Below, piece by piece: positions 1-10,510 of a stretch of DNA of 64,000 bases (its first letter is position 1; each line of letters begins with the position of its first letter). A model generated the notes under the pieces. It saw only the letters and a program-made list of their open reading frames with translations, was not told the DNA's origin and searched no databases. The stretch is from Symbiodinium natans (lineage: Eukaryota; Sar; Dinophyceae; Suessiales; Symbiodiniaceae): NCBI GenBank assembly GCA_905221605.1, contig CAJNDS010002092.1, forward strand, positions 1-64,000, read 5' to 3'. Made by a program: the position numbers and the translations under genes.

Positions 1-1811
1 CCCCCCCCATTTGCAAACACAATGCTCACACGATGTTTTTCAACTAGTTTCTAGGGCTTTGAAGCACGCTTGGTACAGCTTAAAAGAAGCGGGGGGGTTG
101 GGGGGGCTGTGCCCCCCATCTGCAAACACCCTGCTCACATGATGGGTTTCAACTAGTTTCTTGGGCTTCGGCTGAAAAAAAGCGGGGGGGTTGGGGGGGC
201 GCAGCCCCCCCCATTTGCAAACACAATGCTCACACGATGTTTTTCAACTAGTTTCTTGGGCTTTGAACGGCTTAAAAGAAGCGGGTGGGGTTGGGGGGTC
301 TGCGCCCCCCATTTGCAAGCACCCTGCTCACATGATGGGTGTCAACAAGTTTCTTGGGCTTTGAAGCGCGCTCTGCACGGCTTAAAAAAGCGGGGGGGTT
401 GGGGGGGGGCGCAGCCCCCCCCATTTGCAAACACAATGCTCACACGATGTTTTTCAACTAGTTTCTTGGGCTTTGAAGCACGCTTGGTACGGCTTAAAAA
501 AAGCGGGGGGGGGTTGGGGGGGGCGCAGCCCCAGCCCCATTTGCAAACACCCTGCTCACATGATGGGTGTCAACAAGTTTCTTGGGCTTTGAAGCACGCT
601 CTGCACGGCTTAAAAAAAGCGGGGGGGTTGGGGGGGGCGCAGCCCCCCCCATTTACAAACACAATGCTCACGATGTTTTTCAACTAGTTTCTTGGGCTTT
701 GAAGCACGCTTGGTACAGCTTAAAAGAAGCGGGGGGGTTGGGGGGGCTGTGCCCCCCATCTGCAAACACCCTGCTCACATGATGGGTTTCAACTAGTTTC
801 TTGGGCTTCGGCTGAAAAAAAGCGGGGGGGTTGGGGGGGGTGCAGCCCCCCCCATTTGCAAACACAATGCTCACGATGTTTTTTCAACTTGTTTCTTGGG
901 ATGCACGCTTGGTACGGCTTAAAAGAAGTGGGGGGGGTTGGGGGGCGCAGCCCCCCCATTTGCAAACAACCTGCTCACATGAATGTTGTCAACAAGTTTC
1001 TTGGGCTTTGAAGCGCGCTCTGCACGGCTTAAAAAAGCGGGGGGGTTGGGGGGGGGCGCAGCCCCCCCCATTTGCAAACACAATGCTCACGATGTTTTTC
1101 AACTAGTTTCTTGGTCTTTGAAGCACGCTTGGTACGGCTCAAAAGAAGCGGGGGGGTTGGGGGGGGGCGCAGCCCCCCCCCCATTTGCAAACACCCTGCT
1201 CACATGATGGGCGTCAACAAGTTTCTTGGGCTTTGAAGCACGCTCTGCACGGCTTAAAAAAAGCGGGGGGGGTTGGGGGGGGCGCAGCCCCCCCCATTTG
1301 CAAACACAATGCTCACACGATGTTTTTCAACTAGTTTCTTGGGCTTTGAAGCACGCTTGGTACGGCTTAAAAAAGCGGGGGGGGTTGGGGGGGGCGCAGC
1401 CCCCCCCCATTTGCAAACACCCTGCTCACATGATGGGTGTCAACAAGTTTCTTGGGCTTTGAAGCGCGCTCTGCACGGCTTAAAAAAAAAAAGCGGGGGG
1501 GTTGGGGGGGGCGCAGCCCCCCCCATTTGCAAACACAATGCTCACACGATGTTTTTCAACTAGTTTCTTGGGCTTTGAAGCACGCTTGGTACGGCTTAAA
1601 AGAAGCGGGGGGGGTTGGGGGGGGCGCAGCCCCCCCCCATTTGCAAACACCCTGCTCACATGATGGGTGTCAACAAGTTTCTTGGGCTTTGAAGCACGCT
1701 CAGCACGGCTTAAAAAAAAGCGGGGGGGTTGGGGGGGGCGCAGCCGCCCCCATTTGCAAACACAATGCTCACACGATGTTTTTCAACTAGTTTCTTGGGC
1801 TTCGAAGCACG
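1..1811. repeat. Dimeric GC-rich satellite (alternating A and B monomers)
   Basis: About 17 monomers of 94-125 bp alternate strictly. Type A carries aatgctcacacgatgtttt and type B carries ctgctcacatgatgggtgt. The A/B landmarks fall at 21, 131, 225, 324, 435, 552, 663, 771, 866, 971, 1082, 1196, 1308, 1422, 1537, 1662 and 1764. Each monomer has a G-run and C-run pair around a short core, so it can fold back. A marker B variant (gggcttcggctgaaaa) recurs 640 bp apart, near 160 and 800, which points to amplification of a six-monomer block. Open frames of 60-150 codons on both strands are products of the repeat. The window start cuts the array. Confidence 0.95.
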
Positions 1812-1985
1812 CTTCCTTTCTTCCTTCCTTGCTTCCTTCCTTTCTTCCTTCCTTTCTTCCTTCCTTGCTTCCTTCCTTTCTTCCTTCCCTCCTTTCTTCC
1901 TTCCTTCCTTCCTTCCTTCCTTCCTTGTTTTCTTCCTTTCTTTCATCCTTCCTTCCTTCCTTTCTTTCCTTCTTTCCTTCTAAAA
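1812..1985. repeat. TTCC/CTTT pyrimidine microsatellite
   Basis: Nearly pure pyrimidine tract of CCTT and CTTT steps that begins inside the last satellite monomer. The Leu/Phe/Ser-rich frames through it are repeat artefacts. Confidence 0.95.
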
Positions 1986-2181
1986 CCTACCAGAAATAAC
2001 GCTTTCCTATGAAACCACAGAGAAATTACTGTTTTTCGTACGAAAAACCACGAAAATGCATCAAATCCTTTAAAAATATGGAGGGAATGGTGGTTTTCTT
2101 AGGAAAAACCAAGAAAATCGACCAAAAAAAAAAAAAGGCCCAAAAAAAAAAAAAAAAGACCCAAAAAAATAGGCCCTCCCC
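1986..2181. other. A-rich linker, no gene seen
   Basis: Contains two A-runs at about 2127-2158 and a repeated gaaaaaccacgaaaat-like motif. No splice-bounded open frame stands out. Confidence 0.5.
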
Positions 2182-2265
2182 CATAAACCCTATAAACCCT
2201 CAGCCCTAAGCCCTAAGGCACTGATAAACCCTATAAACCCTCAGCCCTAAGCCCTAAGGCACTGA
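2182..2265. repeat. Degenerate C-array, 42-bp unit in two copies
   Basis: A 42-bp block of degenerate CCCTAAA-like repeats beginning ataaaccctataaaccc occurs at 2182 and again at 2224. Confidence 0.9.
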
Positions 2266-2349
2266 GCCCAACCGACAACGACGCCCGGCAGCCTCTGTGG
2301 CTGCGACCTCCAGCCCATCACGCTCGGCATCTGTTTCCTGGAGAGCTTG
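2263..2349 (-). CDS. Candidate exon, acidic/Ala-rich segment
   Basis: On the minus strand, acceptor CCGCAG is followed by 29 complete codons and then GTGCCTTAGGG as donor. The peptide starts QALQETDAERDGLEVAATEA, a likely helical acidic segment. The phase is 0 at both ends. The intron on the acceptor side is the TTTAGGG array read in reverse. A + strand frame is also open, so the strand is inferred from the canonical borders and from agreement with neighbouring islands. No family is recognised. Confidence 0.33.
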
Positions 2350-2354
2350 CTGCG

Positions 2355-2410
2355 GTTTAGGGTTTAGGGTTTAGGGTTTCGGGTTTAGGGTTTTGGGTTT
2401 AGGGTTTCGG
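2355..2410. repeat. G-array (TTTAGGG)
   Basis: About eight TTTAGGG units with TTTCGGG and TTTTGGG variants. It closes the first C-array/island/G-array cassette. Confidence 0.95.
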
Positions 2411-3076
2411 GGAAACTGCCCATGGGTGCTTAGAAGTGAGGTTGTGAAGAGGGTAACTATGGTTCTAACCTTATTTAGGGTACCTCGAACCCCACTTACA
2501 AGTACCCATGAAGCTTCAACTAGAACACGAAATATAGGGAATATGTTTTTTTCCATGTTGTGTCACACTGCCATAGACCTAGCCCAGACCTACACTCTTA
2601 CCCATTCGTGCTATGAACCCTCGCCCTAACTCCCCCCAAGGATTCCGGGCGCAGACCTCGTCACACATGCTAGCGCTGCCAAAGTGCGGCAACCTGCAGA
2701 ATCAGCGAAGTGGAGAGGGTCGGAGAGGGTCGGAGAGGGTCCCAGGAGGAACCGCTTACGACTCCCCTATACTACTGAAGGCTGTGTACGCTTGCATGAA
2801 CAGTTCACACGTGTTGCCCGGATGTGTGGCCAAAAGCACTCAAAGGCCAATATGTCTGAAAGCCACAAGCCCTAAACCCTAAATGCAGCTGGTTTCCGCA
2901 GGACACATGGAACGGAGGGCATGGTAACACCCAACCTTAAACTGTAGGCCATATACAATAATGCATCCACTTCATGGTTCATGTGCAGTTGACTCCCGAA
3001 TGGGCACCTCCAATAAACTAAGTCCGAAATCAGTATTCGCAAAACTCGGGGGTATTTCTGTGGGACCTTGCACCTC
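2411..3076. other. Intron-like sequence, no clear gene
   Basis: Mixed sequence with a short C-array (2870-2883), a triple ggagagggtc repeat near 2711-2738, and short open frames on both strands. None has convincing borders. Confidence 0.4.
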
Positions 3077-3158
3077 AAACCCCAAAGCCTAAACATAGCC
3101 CTAAACCCTACAATAGCCCTTAACCCTAAACCCTAAACCTTCAACCCGAAACCCTAAA
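3077..3158. repeat. C-array, degenerate
   Basis: CCCTAAA units mixed with ccttaa, caaccc and cgaaac variants, leading into the island at 3159. Confidence 0.9.
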
Positions 3159-3159
3159 C

Positions 3160-3254
3160 GATGTCACAGTGCTGAGAAGCCCCAGCTCCCCCTGGCCTCT
3201 GGCCGTCTGCATAGACTGCCCGCTGCCGTGGCGGACTGGGAGGTGCCAAGTGTT
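3160..3254 (-). CDS. Candidate exon
   Basis: Minus-strand acceptor is CCCCAACCCAG and donor is ATC followed by GTTTAGGG. The 95-nt frame contains GQSMQTARGQGELGLLS. An equally open + strand reading (about 3177-3258) contains LASGRLHRLPAAVADW and ends at GTTGGGG, so strand is uncertain. Confidence 0.25.
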
Positions 3255-3257
3255 CTG

Positions 3258-3380
3258 GGTTGGGGTTTGGGGTTTGGGGTTTGGGGTTTGGGGTTTGGGG
3301 TTTGGGGTTTGGGGTTTGGGGTTTGGGGTTTGGGGTTTGGTGGGGTTTAGAGTTTGGGGTTTAGAGTTTGTGGGGTTTAG
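3258..3380. repeat. G-array variant TTTGGGG
   Basis: About a dozen consecutive TTTGGGG heptamers, followed by TTTAGAG and TTTAGGG variants. The local homogeneity indicates in situ expansion of a mutated unit. Confidence 0.95.
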
Positions 3381-3758
3381 GGTCGAGGGTTCAGGGCTTA
3401 AGAGTTTGATAAAGGGGGTTTGCTGAGATTTGGGAAATAGGGTTGTTTAGGATTTAGGGTTTAGCATGCAGGGCCTAGGGCCTGGAGACTATTTAGGGTC
3501 TGGGTGACTGTCCTTCTGTCTCCCTCTCTCGCGCTCTCGCTCTCACTCGGTTTAGGGTTTGGGGTTTAGGGGTTTACGGTTAAACTCGCTGGCCTGCAAT
3601 CCCAAGTGCTGCCGAGCAATTCTCTCCTGACTTTGCTTTTAGGGTTTGCGATTTGAGGGCCTTAGGGTTGAGGATTCAGGGTTCTTAGGGGTTCGGGAGC
3701 GTTTCAGGTGATAGGAAGTTTAGAAACAACAAGCGCTGTAAGCCCAGGGAATATTCCG
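3381..3758. other. Scattered single TTTAGGG units
   Basis: Isolated TTTAGGG-like heptamers and a ctctcgcgctctcgctctc stretch near 3521-3545. No exon-like island was found. Confidence 0.5.
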
Positions 3759-3855
3759 CCCTAAGCCCTAAACCCTAAACCCTAAGCCCTAAACCCTAAA
3801 CCCTAAACCCTAAAACCCTAAAACCCTAAACCCCTAAACCCTAAACCCTAAACCC
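3759..3855. repeat. C-array
   Basis: CCCTAAA units with a few 8-mer CCCTAAAA and CCCCTAAA slips. Confidence 0.95.
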
Positions 3856-3859
3856 GAAC

Positions 3860-3947
3860 CCAAGGAACATTGGAGCCTCTGTTTCAACGTTTGCATCGGC
3901 CCATGCCTGCTGGCGGTGGAGGCCGAATCAGGGAGGACCTGCACGTT
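3860..3947 (-). CDS. Candidate exon
   Basis: Minus strand: acceptor CGTGAG, 29 codons plus one base, donor GTTCGGGTTTAGGG. The frame includes STASRHGPMQTLKQRLQ. A + strand frame (LFQRLHRPMPAGGGGRI) is also open with AG and GTGTTT borders. Confidence 0.28.
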
Positions 3948-3966
3948 CTCACGGGGCGGGGGGGTG

Positions 3967-4070
3967 TTTCGGGTTTCAGGTTTAGGGTTAACCCTATACC
4001 CTAAACCCTAAACCCTAAACCCTAAACCCTAAACCCTAAACCCTAAACCCTAAACCCTAAACCCTAAACC
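3967..4070. repeat. Head-to-head telomere-type junction
   Basis: A short G-array (3967-3990) meets a C-array (3991-4070) through the perfect palindrome agggttaaccct (3984-3995), forming an inverted repeat without a spacer. Confidence 0.9.
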
Positions 4071-4717
4071 CAAGTGGCATTTTTTAACTTGCCCTTAGCG
4101 CCTCAAGAGGTCCAGAAGGGCAACCCCAACCCACTCCTCTACCCCTGCAGTGGAGGGAGGCCGCTCTCTGAACCCCTAACCCTCAACCCTCAACCCTAAA
4201 CCCTAAACCCTAAACCCCAAACCCTAAACACGCAGCGGGCTCCTGGGCCTTAAGGCTTAAGGCGGCTACAGCGCTCTGCTTCAGAAACATAAATTAGTTA
4301 AGCTTCCATAATTCGGCTCCATTAGCCGCCAGCCAAAAAACCTTCCAGTGGCAACTTAGCTGAAGCTCCTGAACAAGAGCCAAATCAGATTTGTGGCGCT
4401 TTGGGAATCTCAACTTTCGTAAGGCTCGAGAGGATTTACAGGGCTAGGGCGCAGGTGTCGAAAGTGTTCGAATTTGGGGGGGGGGGGGGGGGGGGGGCTT
4501 TCGTCAAGCCTGATAAGCCAGGCCCTCTAAACCCTCTGAGAAAAAACTAAGCATTATCATCTTCAACGATCACGTAAGGGCCTGCCCAGTAACGCAATAA
4601 CCCAGTATACTTTTTGGACCGAATGAACCTCTACAATTGGGATCATCTACCCTCGACTGTCATAACTACCCCGATTTGGGGATATGTGGACCCCAGACCT
4701 TTTAGTGTCCACTGCTT
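4071..4717. other. Intron-like sequence with C-array and poly-G
   Basis: A degenerate C-array lies at 4171-4229 and a 22-bp poly-G at 4476-4497. A ccctgcag acceptor-like site (4143-4150) has no convincing downstream frame. Confidence 0.5.
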
Positions 4718-4898
4718 TCCCCTAAACCCTAAACCCTATACCCGAAACCCTAGCCCTAAACCCTAAACCCTAAACCCTAGAAACTAGCAACTAGAAACCC
4801 TAAACCCTAAACCCTAAACCCTAAACCCTAAACCCTAAACCCTAAACCCTAAACCCTAAACCCTAAACCCTAAACCCTAAACCCTAAACCCTAAACCC
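4718..4898. repeat. C-array, long
   Basis: About 22 CCCTAAA units, interrupted at 4778-4797 by a repeated ctagaaactag motif. Confidence 0.95.
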
Positions 4899-4976
4899 CA
4901 ACAGCAGCAGCCCTCCGGAGCCTCTCCGCTCTCGGCCACCTCGGCGGAGTGCACCTTGCCGGGGCTTTCCCCCCCA
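4897..4976 (-). CDS. Candidate exon, Glu/Ala-rich
   Basis: The minus-strand acceptor is preceded by a good pyrimidine tract (gttttttctccaaag). Twenty-six codons with split codons at both ends lead to GTTTAGGG. The frame includes KVHSAEVAESGEAPEGCC. A + strand Ser/Pro-rich frame (SATSAECTLPGLSPPLW) is also open. Confidence 0.3.
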
Positions 4977-5003
4977 CTTTGGAGAAAAAACCCCGGAAAA
5001 CAA

Positions 5004-5068
5004 GGGTTTAGGGTTTAGGGTTTAGAGTTTAGGGTTTAGGGCTTAGGGTTTAGGGTTTAGGGTTTAGG
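5004..5068. repeat. G-array
   Basis: Nine TTTAGGG-type units directly following the island. Confidence 0.95.
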
Positions 5069-5079
5069 TCTAAGTACCT

Positions 5080-5133
5080 ATAATAGGAAACCCAGAACCA
5101 AAAAAAGTATTAGAGTGTAGTACTCCAAAACTC
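5080..5133. mobile_element. Dispersed repeat family F6, copy 1
   Basis: Shares ataggaaacccagaacc, agtattaaagt-like and tagtactccaaaac blocks with 25606-25657. Nature unknown; probably a fragment of a short interspersed element. Confidence 0.6.
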
Positions 5134-6095
5134 CAAAACCCAGCTTGCAGAGCATAGGGTCCAGGAGGTTTTGAGGGCTTAGGGGTGTTTATAGGGTTTA
5201 GGGTTTAGGCCCTAGGGTCCAGGAGTTTTTTAGGGTTTCGGGTGGTGGCATAGGTGCTCCAGAGGGTAGATCGGGCCCCAAGAAGATCCCAAAATGCCAG
5301 ATGCGTCCCAAGTGCGCAGCCCATGGTCTTCCAGGGCTGCCCAAAGGTTTATAGTGGCATCCTTCTTGGGGTTTATGGTCCCTTAGTATGGTCCCTTACA
5401 AGGGTACCCCTTTCTCCCCCTTATATACCCTGTACAAATTCAGGGCGCATACATCAATGGGACCAGATAATGGGCCCATGAAACTACCCTAGGAATCGCT
5501 TGCCTTGACAAGCTAAGGCTTAGCGTTTAAGGTTTCTACGCTCCGGTTCTGCATTCCTTCACGCGAGGTCCAGCTCCCCCTGAGCAGCAGCCTTAGCCAG
5601 GAACTTTCTCCCTAAACCCTTAACCCCAAAGAGCTGCTTCCTGCCCACGTTCTCAACAAAGTTCACAAGCTGACCCCAGACTCTCGCCGGTGCGATCAGA
5701 GCCAGGGGTGCCAGTCCAGTGAGAGAGCCATCAAGATATCTATCAATCTGCGACGGTCTGGCATTAGGTAGTTTCAAAGAGCCTTCGCCTGTATACTAAG
5801 AGCCCTTAAACCCCTTGACAGGGGGGATCAGGATGTTGTGGGGAGGCTGGTGACTGTCTAGTGCCGAGGTCGGTATGGATGTTGTTTTGCAAAGAATGTG
5901 TGTGGCGTACGAGGTAAACCACTTATTGGCATCTACATCGAAAACTCGAATGGCCCCACCCCAAAGCCATGCCTAACTTGATTCCCATTGCATGGCAAAG
6001 CTGGGTTCTTGTTCACGAACTTAAGTTTAGTTCTGTCACCACATGTATTCTCTCTACGTAACCCAACAAGGGTGAACAAAATTAAGTAAGTTCCT
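5134..6095. other. Unique sequence, no supported gene
   Basis: Contains a few TTTAGGG units (5195-5240) and open frames of about 70-75 codons at 5254-5481 (+) and 5559-5777 (-). Neither has recognisable motifs. Confidence 0.4.
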
Positions 6096-6171
6096 TAACC
6101 TAAACCCTAAACCCTAAACCCTAAACCCTGAACCCTAAACGCTAAACCCTAAACCCTAAACCCTAAACCCC
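6096..6171. repeat. C-array
   Basis: About ten CCCTAAA units with single-base variants. Confidence 0.95.
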
Positions 6172-6264
6172 AGTAAAGGTCATACTCGCCCCAACAAAAG
6201 CCGCGCTGTGACAGGACGTTCGAGCCTCCGATTCGGCAAGTTCGCCTTCCTCCAGCTCTGCCAC
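6169..6264 (-). CDS. Candidate exon, paralogous to the 8463-8529 exon
   Basis: Minus strand: acceptor tctgAAG, exactly 32 codons, donor GTTTAGGG, phase 0 at both ends. It begins VAELEEGELAESEARTSC. It aligns without gaps over about 15 codons to the exon at 8463-8529 (AAEADEGEVAEPEV), with roughly three quarters of bases identical and many differences conservative. This is the best internal evidence that islands are coding. The right flank is another C-array (6304-6342) rather than a G-array. Confidence 0.4.
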
Positions 6265-6303
6265 CTTCAGAACCCAGTTTTTACAAGTTCTGGAAGACTG
6301 CCA

Positions 6304-6342
6304 AAACCCTAAACCCTAAACCCTAAAACCCTAAACCCTAAA
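6304..6342. repeat. C-array
   Basis: Five to six CCCTAAA units, on the same strand as the array on the left of the island. Confidence 0.95.
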
Positions 6343-6394
6343 CTGCATCAAGAAGAGACAGTGGATCTTTTCCTATGTAAGACTTGGTTCCCCA

Positions 6395-6500
6395 GGAACC
6401 ATATTCTAGTAAGGGCACCCTTTTTTGGGGTTGGTTACTTTATAAGGAACCTTGAACCAAAAAAAGGAAAAGGGTTCCGGCGAGCTACCAAGATTAAGGA
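6395..6500. mobile_element. Dispersed element family F2, copy 1
   Basis: Shares the blocks agtaagggcaccc, ttggttacttta, taaggaaccttgaacc and aaagggt with copies near 27402, 51280 and 54205. The ends carry degenerate inverted GGTTACC/GGTAGC motifs. It has no coding capacity, so a MITE-like or SINE-like origin is inferred. Confidence 0.6.
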
Positions 6501-8401
6501 ATATTGCATGAAGAAGAGACATTGGAGTCTCTGGGTATATGCGTTTAATTCACGGTGGTGATCCTGACATTGAATGAAAATATTATCCTTAATTGAGGGT
6601 TGCTCGGCTCGCGGAGATGGGTGGGGGGGGGGGGGGGATGCTTCGAACATCCCACAGCGAGCCAGCAAGCAGTCGCCCGCATGAATGGACATGTTGTCAA
6701 AACTTATACTGAGAACCCCTACCATCGGCGCAAGAGAATGCAAAGAATAATCTTCATAATAGCCGAAAAATTAGATGGATAATAACAGCAATACGACTAC
6801 ACTTGCAACGCAGGCCAAGAAAGCCGAAACCCGTCGAGTGTATGGTCTCTAGTTCTCGCCCTCGAGATACACATCTACTGCCATACCTCATACAGCCCAC
6901 GATTCACCACAGAGCCCTTGCTCAAAGGCACCATAAACCCTAAACCCTAGAACAGTATGTCGGGTAAAGGGCATTCCGGATTCAGGCTTTCGATTTTCGG
7001 GTCTAGCCTTTAAGCCTTTTCCGTTCCGGTTGGCTCCAGCCCCCGAGACATACTCTGAACTTTTGACCCCATAGTCACTCATAAATGCAGCTTTTGTGGC
7101 ATCTTGGAGGTTTCGGGTATCTATACTCCCCTTAGAACCTTAATAGAAATAATATGTTTAATGTCCTTTTGGTTTTATATAAACAAAAAATAATTCCAAA
7201 GGAGGATATAGGTATTGGGAGACCTGACGCTAAGCCCCCTGCCTGGCTTGGGGCAGCTGGGGCAGGGGCCTGGCGAGAGCCCGTACGTTTAGGATCATGT
7301 AGGGGTTGTCAAAATCACGGTCCCTTTTTGGATCCCTATGATAATACGGCACCTAATCTTCAGGGTACCCCAAAAGGGATCATAATTTTGACAGCCGCCC
7401 ATTTAAGCATCTAGGGTCTCAGGAGGTTCTCTTCCGTGCGTTTCCAGCTGGGGTTTGCAGGCCTTTGCCTCGGGTTTAGGGTTTGAGGGCTTGGGGTTTA
7501 TAGGTTCTAGGGCTTAGGGTCTAGCATTGGTCGAACGCCATAATGCACAAACATGGCCACCCCCAGAACGCCCAGACACTACTCAAAACAAAACACACCC
7601 TACAGTCGAACCCAAAACACACCCAAACCCATTTCACACACAGTTGCTGCTTTCGGCGTGTAATTTATGTTCCCCGTAACTCGTAAGCATGCCCACTACA
7701 AAGATGCTGTGCAAAGGATTTTTGAGCTTTCCGAGTCCGCGTGATTCTCACGGCTTAGGGTTAAGGATTTAGGCTTCGGGGGGGCTCGCTTTGAGCTTTG
7801 GCCCACAGCAACCTAGACTAACCTAAAGTCGCATGCTCAGGGTTTGGGTTTGGTGTGTTTGCCTGTGCCGCAAAACAAGTTGAATACAATTGCGTCTAGG
7901 TGTAGAGGTTAGGGTATTTGTGGGTGAAGGATGGCCGACGAGTGGCACCTCGATTTGAGCCCTGAACCCTGTGACGCAGCACGCTAAAACCTCCCCTTAC
8001 CCTAAATCCTAAATCCTAAACCCTAAACCCTAAGTCCTAAACCTAAACCCACCACACTTGAACCTCCCTGTCTTCTTACATGCAGTGAGTGCCTGCCCGA
8101 AGAGGTGGGAAAGCAAAAAGGTGTCCACTAGCCCAGAACCCAAACCGAAACCCTAAACCTTGAAAACCCAAACAGCACTAAGTTAGGGTTTAGGGGTTAA
8201 GCCCGATGACAGACCCAGGACGACATCCAAGCTGTGTCAAGATGCGCCAAGACCAGGGGCGAAGTTTTACTGGTTCTTTGTGAGGGATGAGGGAAGTAGA
8301 TACCCTGTATCCGCACTTAGCTATCTTGGGTTTCCCTAACCCTAAACCCTCATTCCCTCATCCACTAGACTAGGAAGCCAGTAGGCCTACCTAGTGAAGG
8401 T
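6501..8401. other. Unique sequence with sparse telomere-type units
   Basis: Contains a 16-bp G-run (6623-6638), short G-units (7470-7520), short C-units (7990-8045, 8335-8350) and many short frames. The 86-codon + frame at 7154-7414 lacks recognisable motifs. No gene is supported. Confidence 0.4.
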
Positions 8402-8462
8402 TAAACCCTAAACCCTAAACCCTAAACCCTAAACCCTAAACCCTAAACCCTAAACCCTAAAC
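8402..8462. repeat. C-array
   Basis: Eight to nine uniform CCCTAAA units. Confidence 0.97.
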
Positions 8463-8529
8463 AGAGCCAGCAGGAAGTGGGCCCTTGCACCTCCGGTTCG
8501 GCAACTTCCCCTTCGTCCGCCTCCGCCGC
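8463..8529 (-). CDS. Candidate exon, acidic (AAEADEGEVAEPEV)
   Basis: Minus-strand acceptor ctggAG, 22 codons plus one base, donor GTTTAGGG immediately at the array. The peptide contains AAEADEGEVAEPEVQGPTSC. It is paralogous to the exon at 6169-6264, which suggests internal repeats of one protein or tandem gene copies. Confidence 0.4.
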
Positions 8530-8546
8530 CTCCAGGGAGTGGCCGG

Positions 8547-8910
8547 GGTTTAGGGTTTAGGGTTTAGGGTTTGGGGTTTAGGGTTTAGGGTTTAGGGTTT
8601 AGGGGTTCGGGTTTAGGGTTTAGGGCTTAGGGGTTCAGAGGGTTTAGGGGTTCGGGTTTAGGGTTTAGGGCTTGTGTTTAGGGGTTTGGGGTTTACAGGC
8701 TTTAGGGGTTCATAGGGTTTAGGGGTTAGGGGTCTACAGGGTTTAGGGGTTCATAGGGTTTAGGGGTCTACAGGGTTTAGGGGTTCATAGGGTTTAGGCT
8801 TTGGGGCTTTACAAGGTTTAGGGGATTAGGGAATGTTTAGGGTTGATAGGGCTTAATAGGGTTTATAGGGTTTTTAGGGTGTATAGTGTTTAAAGGGCTT
8901 TTAGGGTTTG
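8547..8910. repeat. Long heterogeneous G-array
   Basis: Uniform TTTAGGG at the left decays into longer periods such as tttaggggttcataggg and tttaggggtctacaggg, repeated several times near 8700-8790. This is local amplification of a higher-order unit. Confidence 0.9.
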
Positions 8911-9004
8911 TAGGGCTTAGATATTTTGGGGGTCCATCTACCTTTGTAACGTATTTGAGGGGATTAGAGGTTACTGTACGGAAACTTCCCTGACGCCGAT
9001 ATAT

Positions 9005-9074
9005 GGGTTTCGGGTTTAGGGTTTAGGGTTTCGGGTTTAGGGTTTAGGGCTTCGGGTTTATAAGAGTTTAGGGG
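9005..9074. repeat. G-array with TTTCGGG variants
   Basis: Eight to nine units, mixed TTTAGGG and TTTCGGG. Confidence 0.95.
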
Positions 9075-9084
9075 ACCTATAAAC

Positions 9085-9170
9085 CAGTAAGCTCTCAGCG
9101 AAAGCAGCGTGCGGGGCTCAGCCTGGCAGGGCTCGGCAACCGAAACTTCCTTCGGAGGCTCCGGTGAAGG
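9085..9170 (-). CDS. Candidate exon
   Basis: Minus-strand acceptor GGCCACCACAG is canonical. Twenty-eight codons plus two bases lead to donor GTTTATAGG. The peptide contains PPKEVSVAEPCQAEPRTLL. It lies between a G-array on its left and a C-array on its right, the reverse of the usual order. It shares 18 identical bases with the region at 13818-13835. Confidence 0.33.
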
Positions 9171-9231
9171 CTGTGGTGGCCTCCGAAAGCTTGCGCTTGA
9201 GGGTTTGGGGTTCGGGCTTCGAGTGTTGCAC

Positions 9232-9294
9232 ACCCTAAACCCTAAACCCTAAACCCTAAACCCTAAACCCTAAACCCTAAACCCTAAACCCTAT
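9232..9294. repeat. C-array
   Basis: Nine CCCTAAA units. Confidence 0.97.
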
Positions 9295-9402
9295 ACCCCC
9301 CAGACACTGCGGCGACTCACTGCGGCAACGGGAAAAATCATACAATGTAGGAGACGTCTGACGCCCTAACTCGCTCTAGAAAACCATACAAGCCCGAAAC
9401 CC

Positions 9403-9733
9403 GCCCTAAACCCTAAACCCTAAAACCTAAACCCTATGAATGCCATCAACGCCGTAATCCTATCATCCTAGCCCTAGAAGCCCTATGAAGCTCCATGAGT
9501 CCTGTAACCGCAACCTAGATGAACCCCCAAAAAGCCTCACAAGCCCTACAAAGCCACAGAGTATAAGCGTGTAAAAGCTGCATAACCCTACATGACCCCT
9601 ACAAAACCCAAAAAACCCTAAACCCGAAACCCTCGACCCTACATAACCCTACGTATAAAAACCCTATCAAAACCGCATAAAAACCCTAAAAAACTCTATA
9701 TAACCCTACAGGGCCCTGCACAACCCTTTAGAC
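9403..9733. repeat. Short C-array passing into degenerate CCCTA-rich DNA
   Basis: Clean units at 9403-9436 are followed by about 300 bp with ccctac, ccctat or accctaaaa roughly every ten bases, looking like an eroded array. Confidence 0.75.
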
Positions 9734-9817
9734 CTGAGGTGGGCACAAATTCTGGAGCTCATCCGCTGCGTTCTTCGGCCTGGACAGCTCCTGACCAGTC
9801 CGGGCAAGATACAGAAA
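9734..9817 (-). CDS. Candidate exon (FLYLARTGQELSRPKNAADE)
   Basis: Minus strand: the acceptor follows the array directly (CCCTAAACCCTTCCAG). Exactly 28 codons lead to donor CAG/GTCTAAAGG, phase 0 at both ends. The sequence FLYLARTGQELSRPKNAADE continues into a Leu/Cys/Pro segment. This is one of the most convincing minus-strand exons. A + strand frame (QILELIRCVLRPGQLL) is also open. Confidence 0.4.
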
Positions 9818-9825
9818 CTGGAAGG

Positions 9826-9896
9826 GTTTAGGGTTTAGGGTTTAGGGTTTAGGGTTTGGGGGTTTGGGGGTTTAGGGTTTAGGATTTAGGGCTTAG
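9826..9896. repeat. G-array
   Basis: TTTAGGG units with TTTGGGGG slips. Confidence 0.95.
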
Positions 9897-10373
9897 GAAA
9901 GGCTTAGGGTTCTAGGCTGGCTCTTTTTAGACCTCCGAAAAATGTCCGTATACATGATCCTCTTAGACCCAATAAAGGTTCGAAATGTCCCAAGAACCTG
10001 CCCAGGGTTTCGTGTGGGGTTGTATTTACAAACGTAAGAAAGGCCCCAGAACTTAGTGAGTCATGAACCCCCAAAATGCCAAAGGGCATCAAACACCTCC
10101 CCGCCCTGAATTAGGTTTGGGGGCCCTTTAATTGCAATTAAGTTCTTCTGGCTTTAGAAGGATTACACAAGCGGGGCTTAAGGGTACCCTAAACCCTAAA
10201 CCCTGAATCCTTAACCCCTGTTTAGGGCACTAGGCAAGCACTGAGGCGCGCAGGTATGAGCCCTTTCCCACGCAGGAACCTTCAAATTGGGAAGGCCATT
10301 GAAGACGGCGGGCCACCTCAATGTCCCCAAACTCGACCAAACATCACCAAAAATCCCAAACCCAAAACATCAG
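9897..10373. other. Unique sequence with one short C/G junction
   Basis: A C-array at 10187-10219 abuts a single tttaggg. A possible + exon after CCCACGCAG at about 10283 (NLQIGKAIEDGGPPQ) has no clear donor. Confidence 0.35.
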
Positions 10374-10403
10374 CCCTAACCTAAACCCTAAACCCCAAAC
10401 CCT
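10374..10403. repeat. Short C-array
   Basis: Four CCCTAAA-type units at the left of the 10.4-kb island. Confidence 0.9.
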
Positions 10404-10476
10404 TCCCTGGACGTAAGACTGAGTCCTGGAGAGGCTTTTCAGGCGACCGCTCTGGTCGGGCTACATCACCCTCGGC
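10401..10476 (-). CDS. Candidate exon
   Basis: Minus strand: pyrimidine-rich acceptor (caactttctttagccAG), 25 codons plus one base, donor GTTTGGGG. The peptide is AEGDVARPERSPEKPLQDSV and onward. A + strand frame ending at GTTGGGG (SPSAWLKKVERLQLK) is also open. Confidence 0.33.
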
Positions 10477-10510
10477 CTGGCTAAAGAAAGTTGAACGCTT
10501 GCAGTTGAAG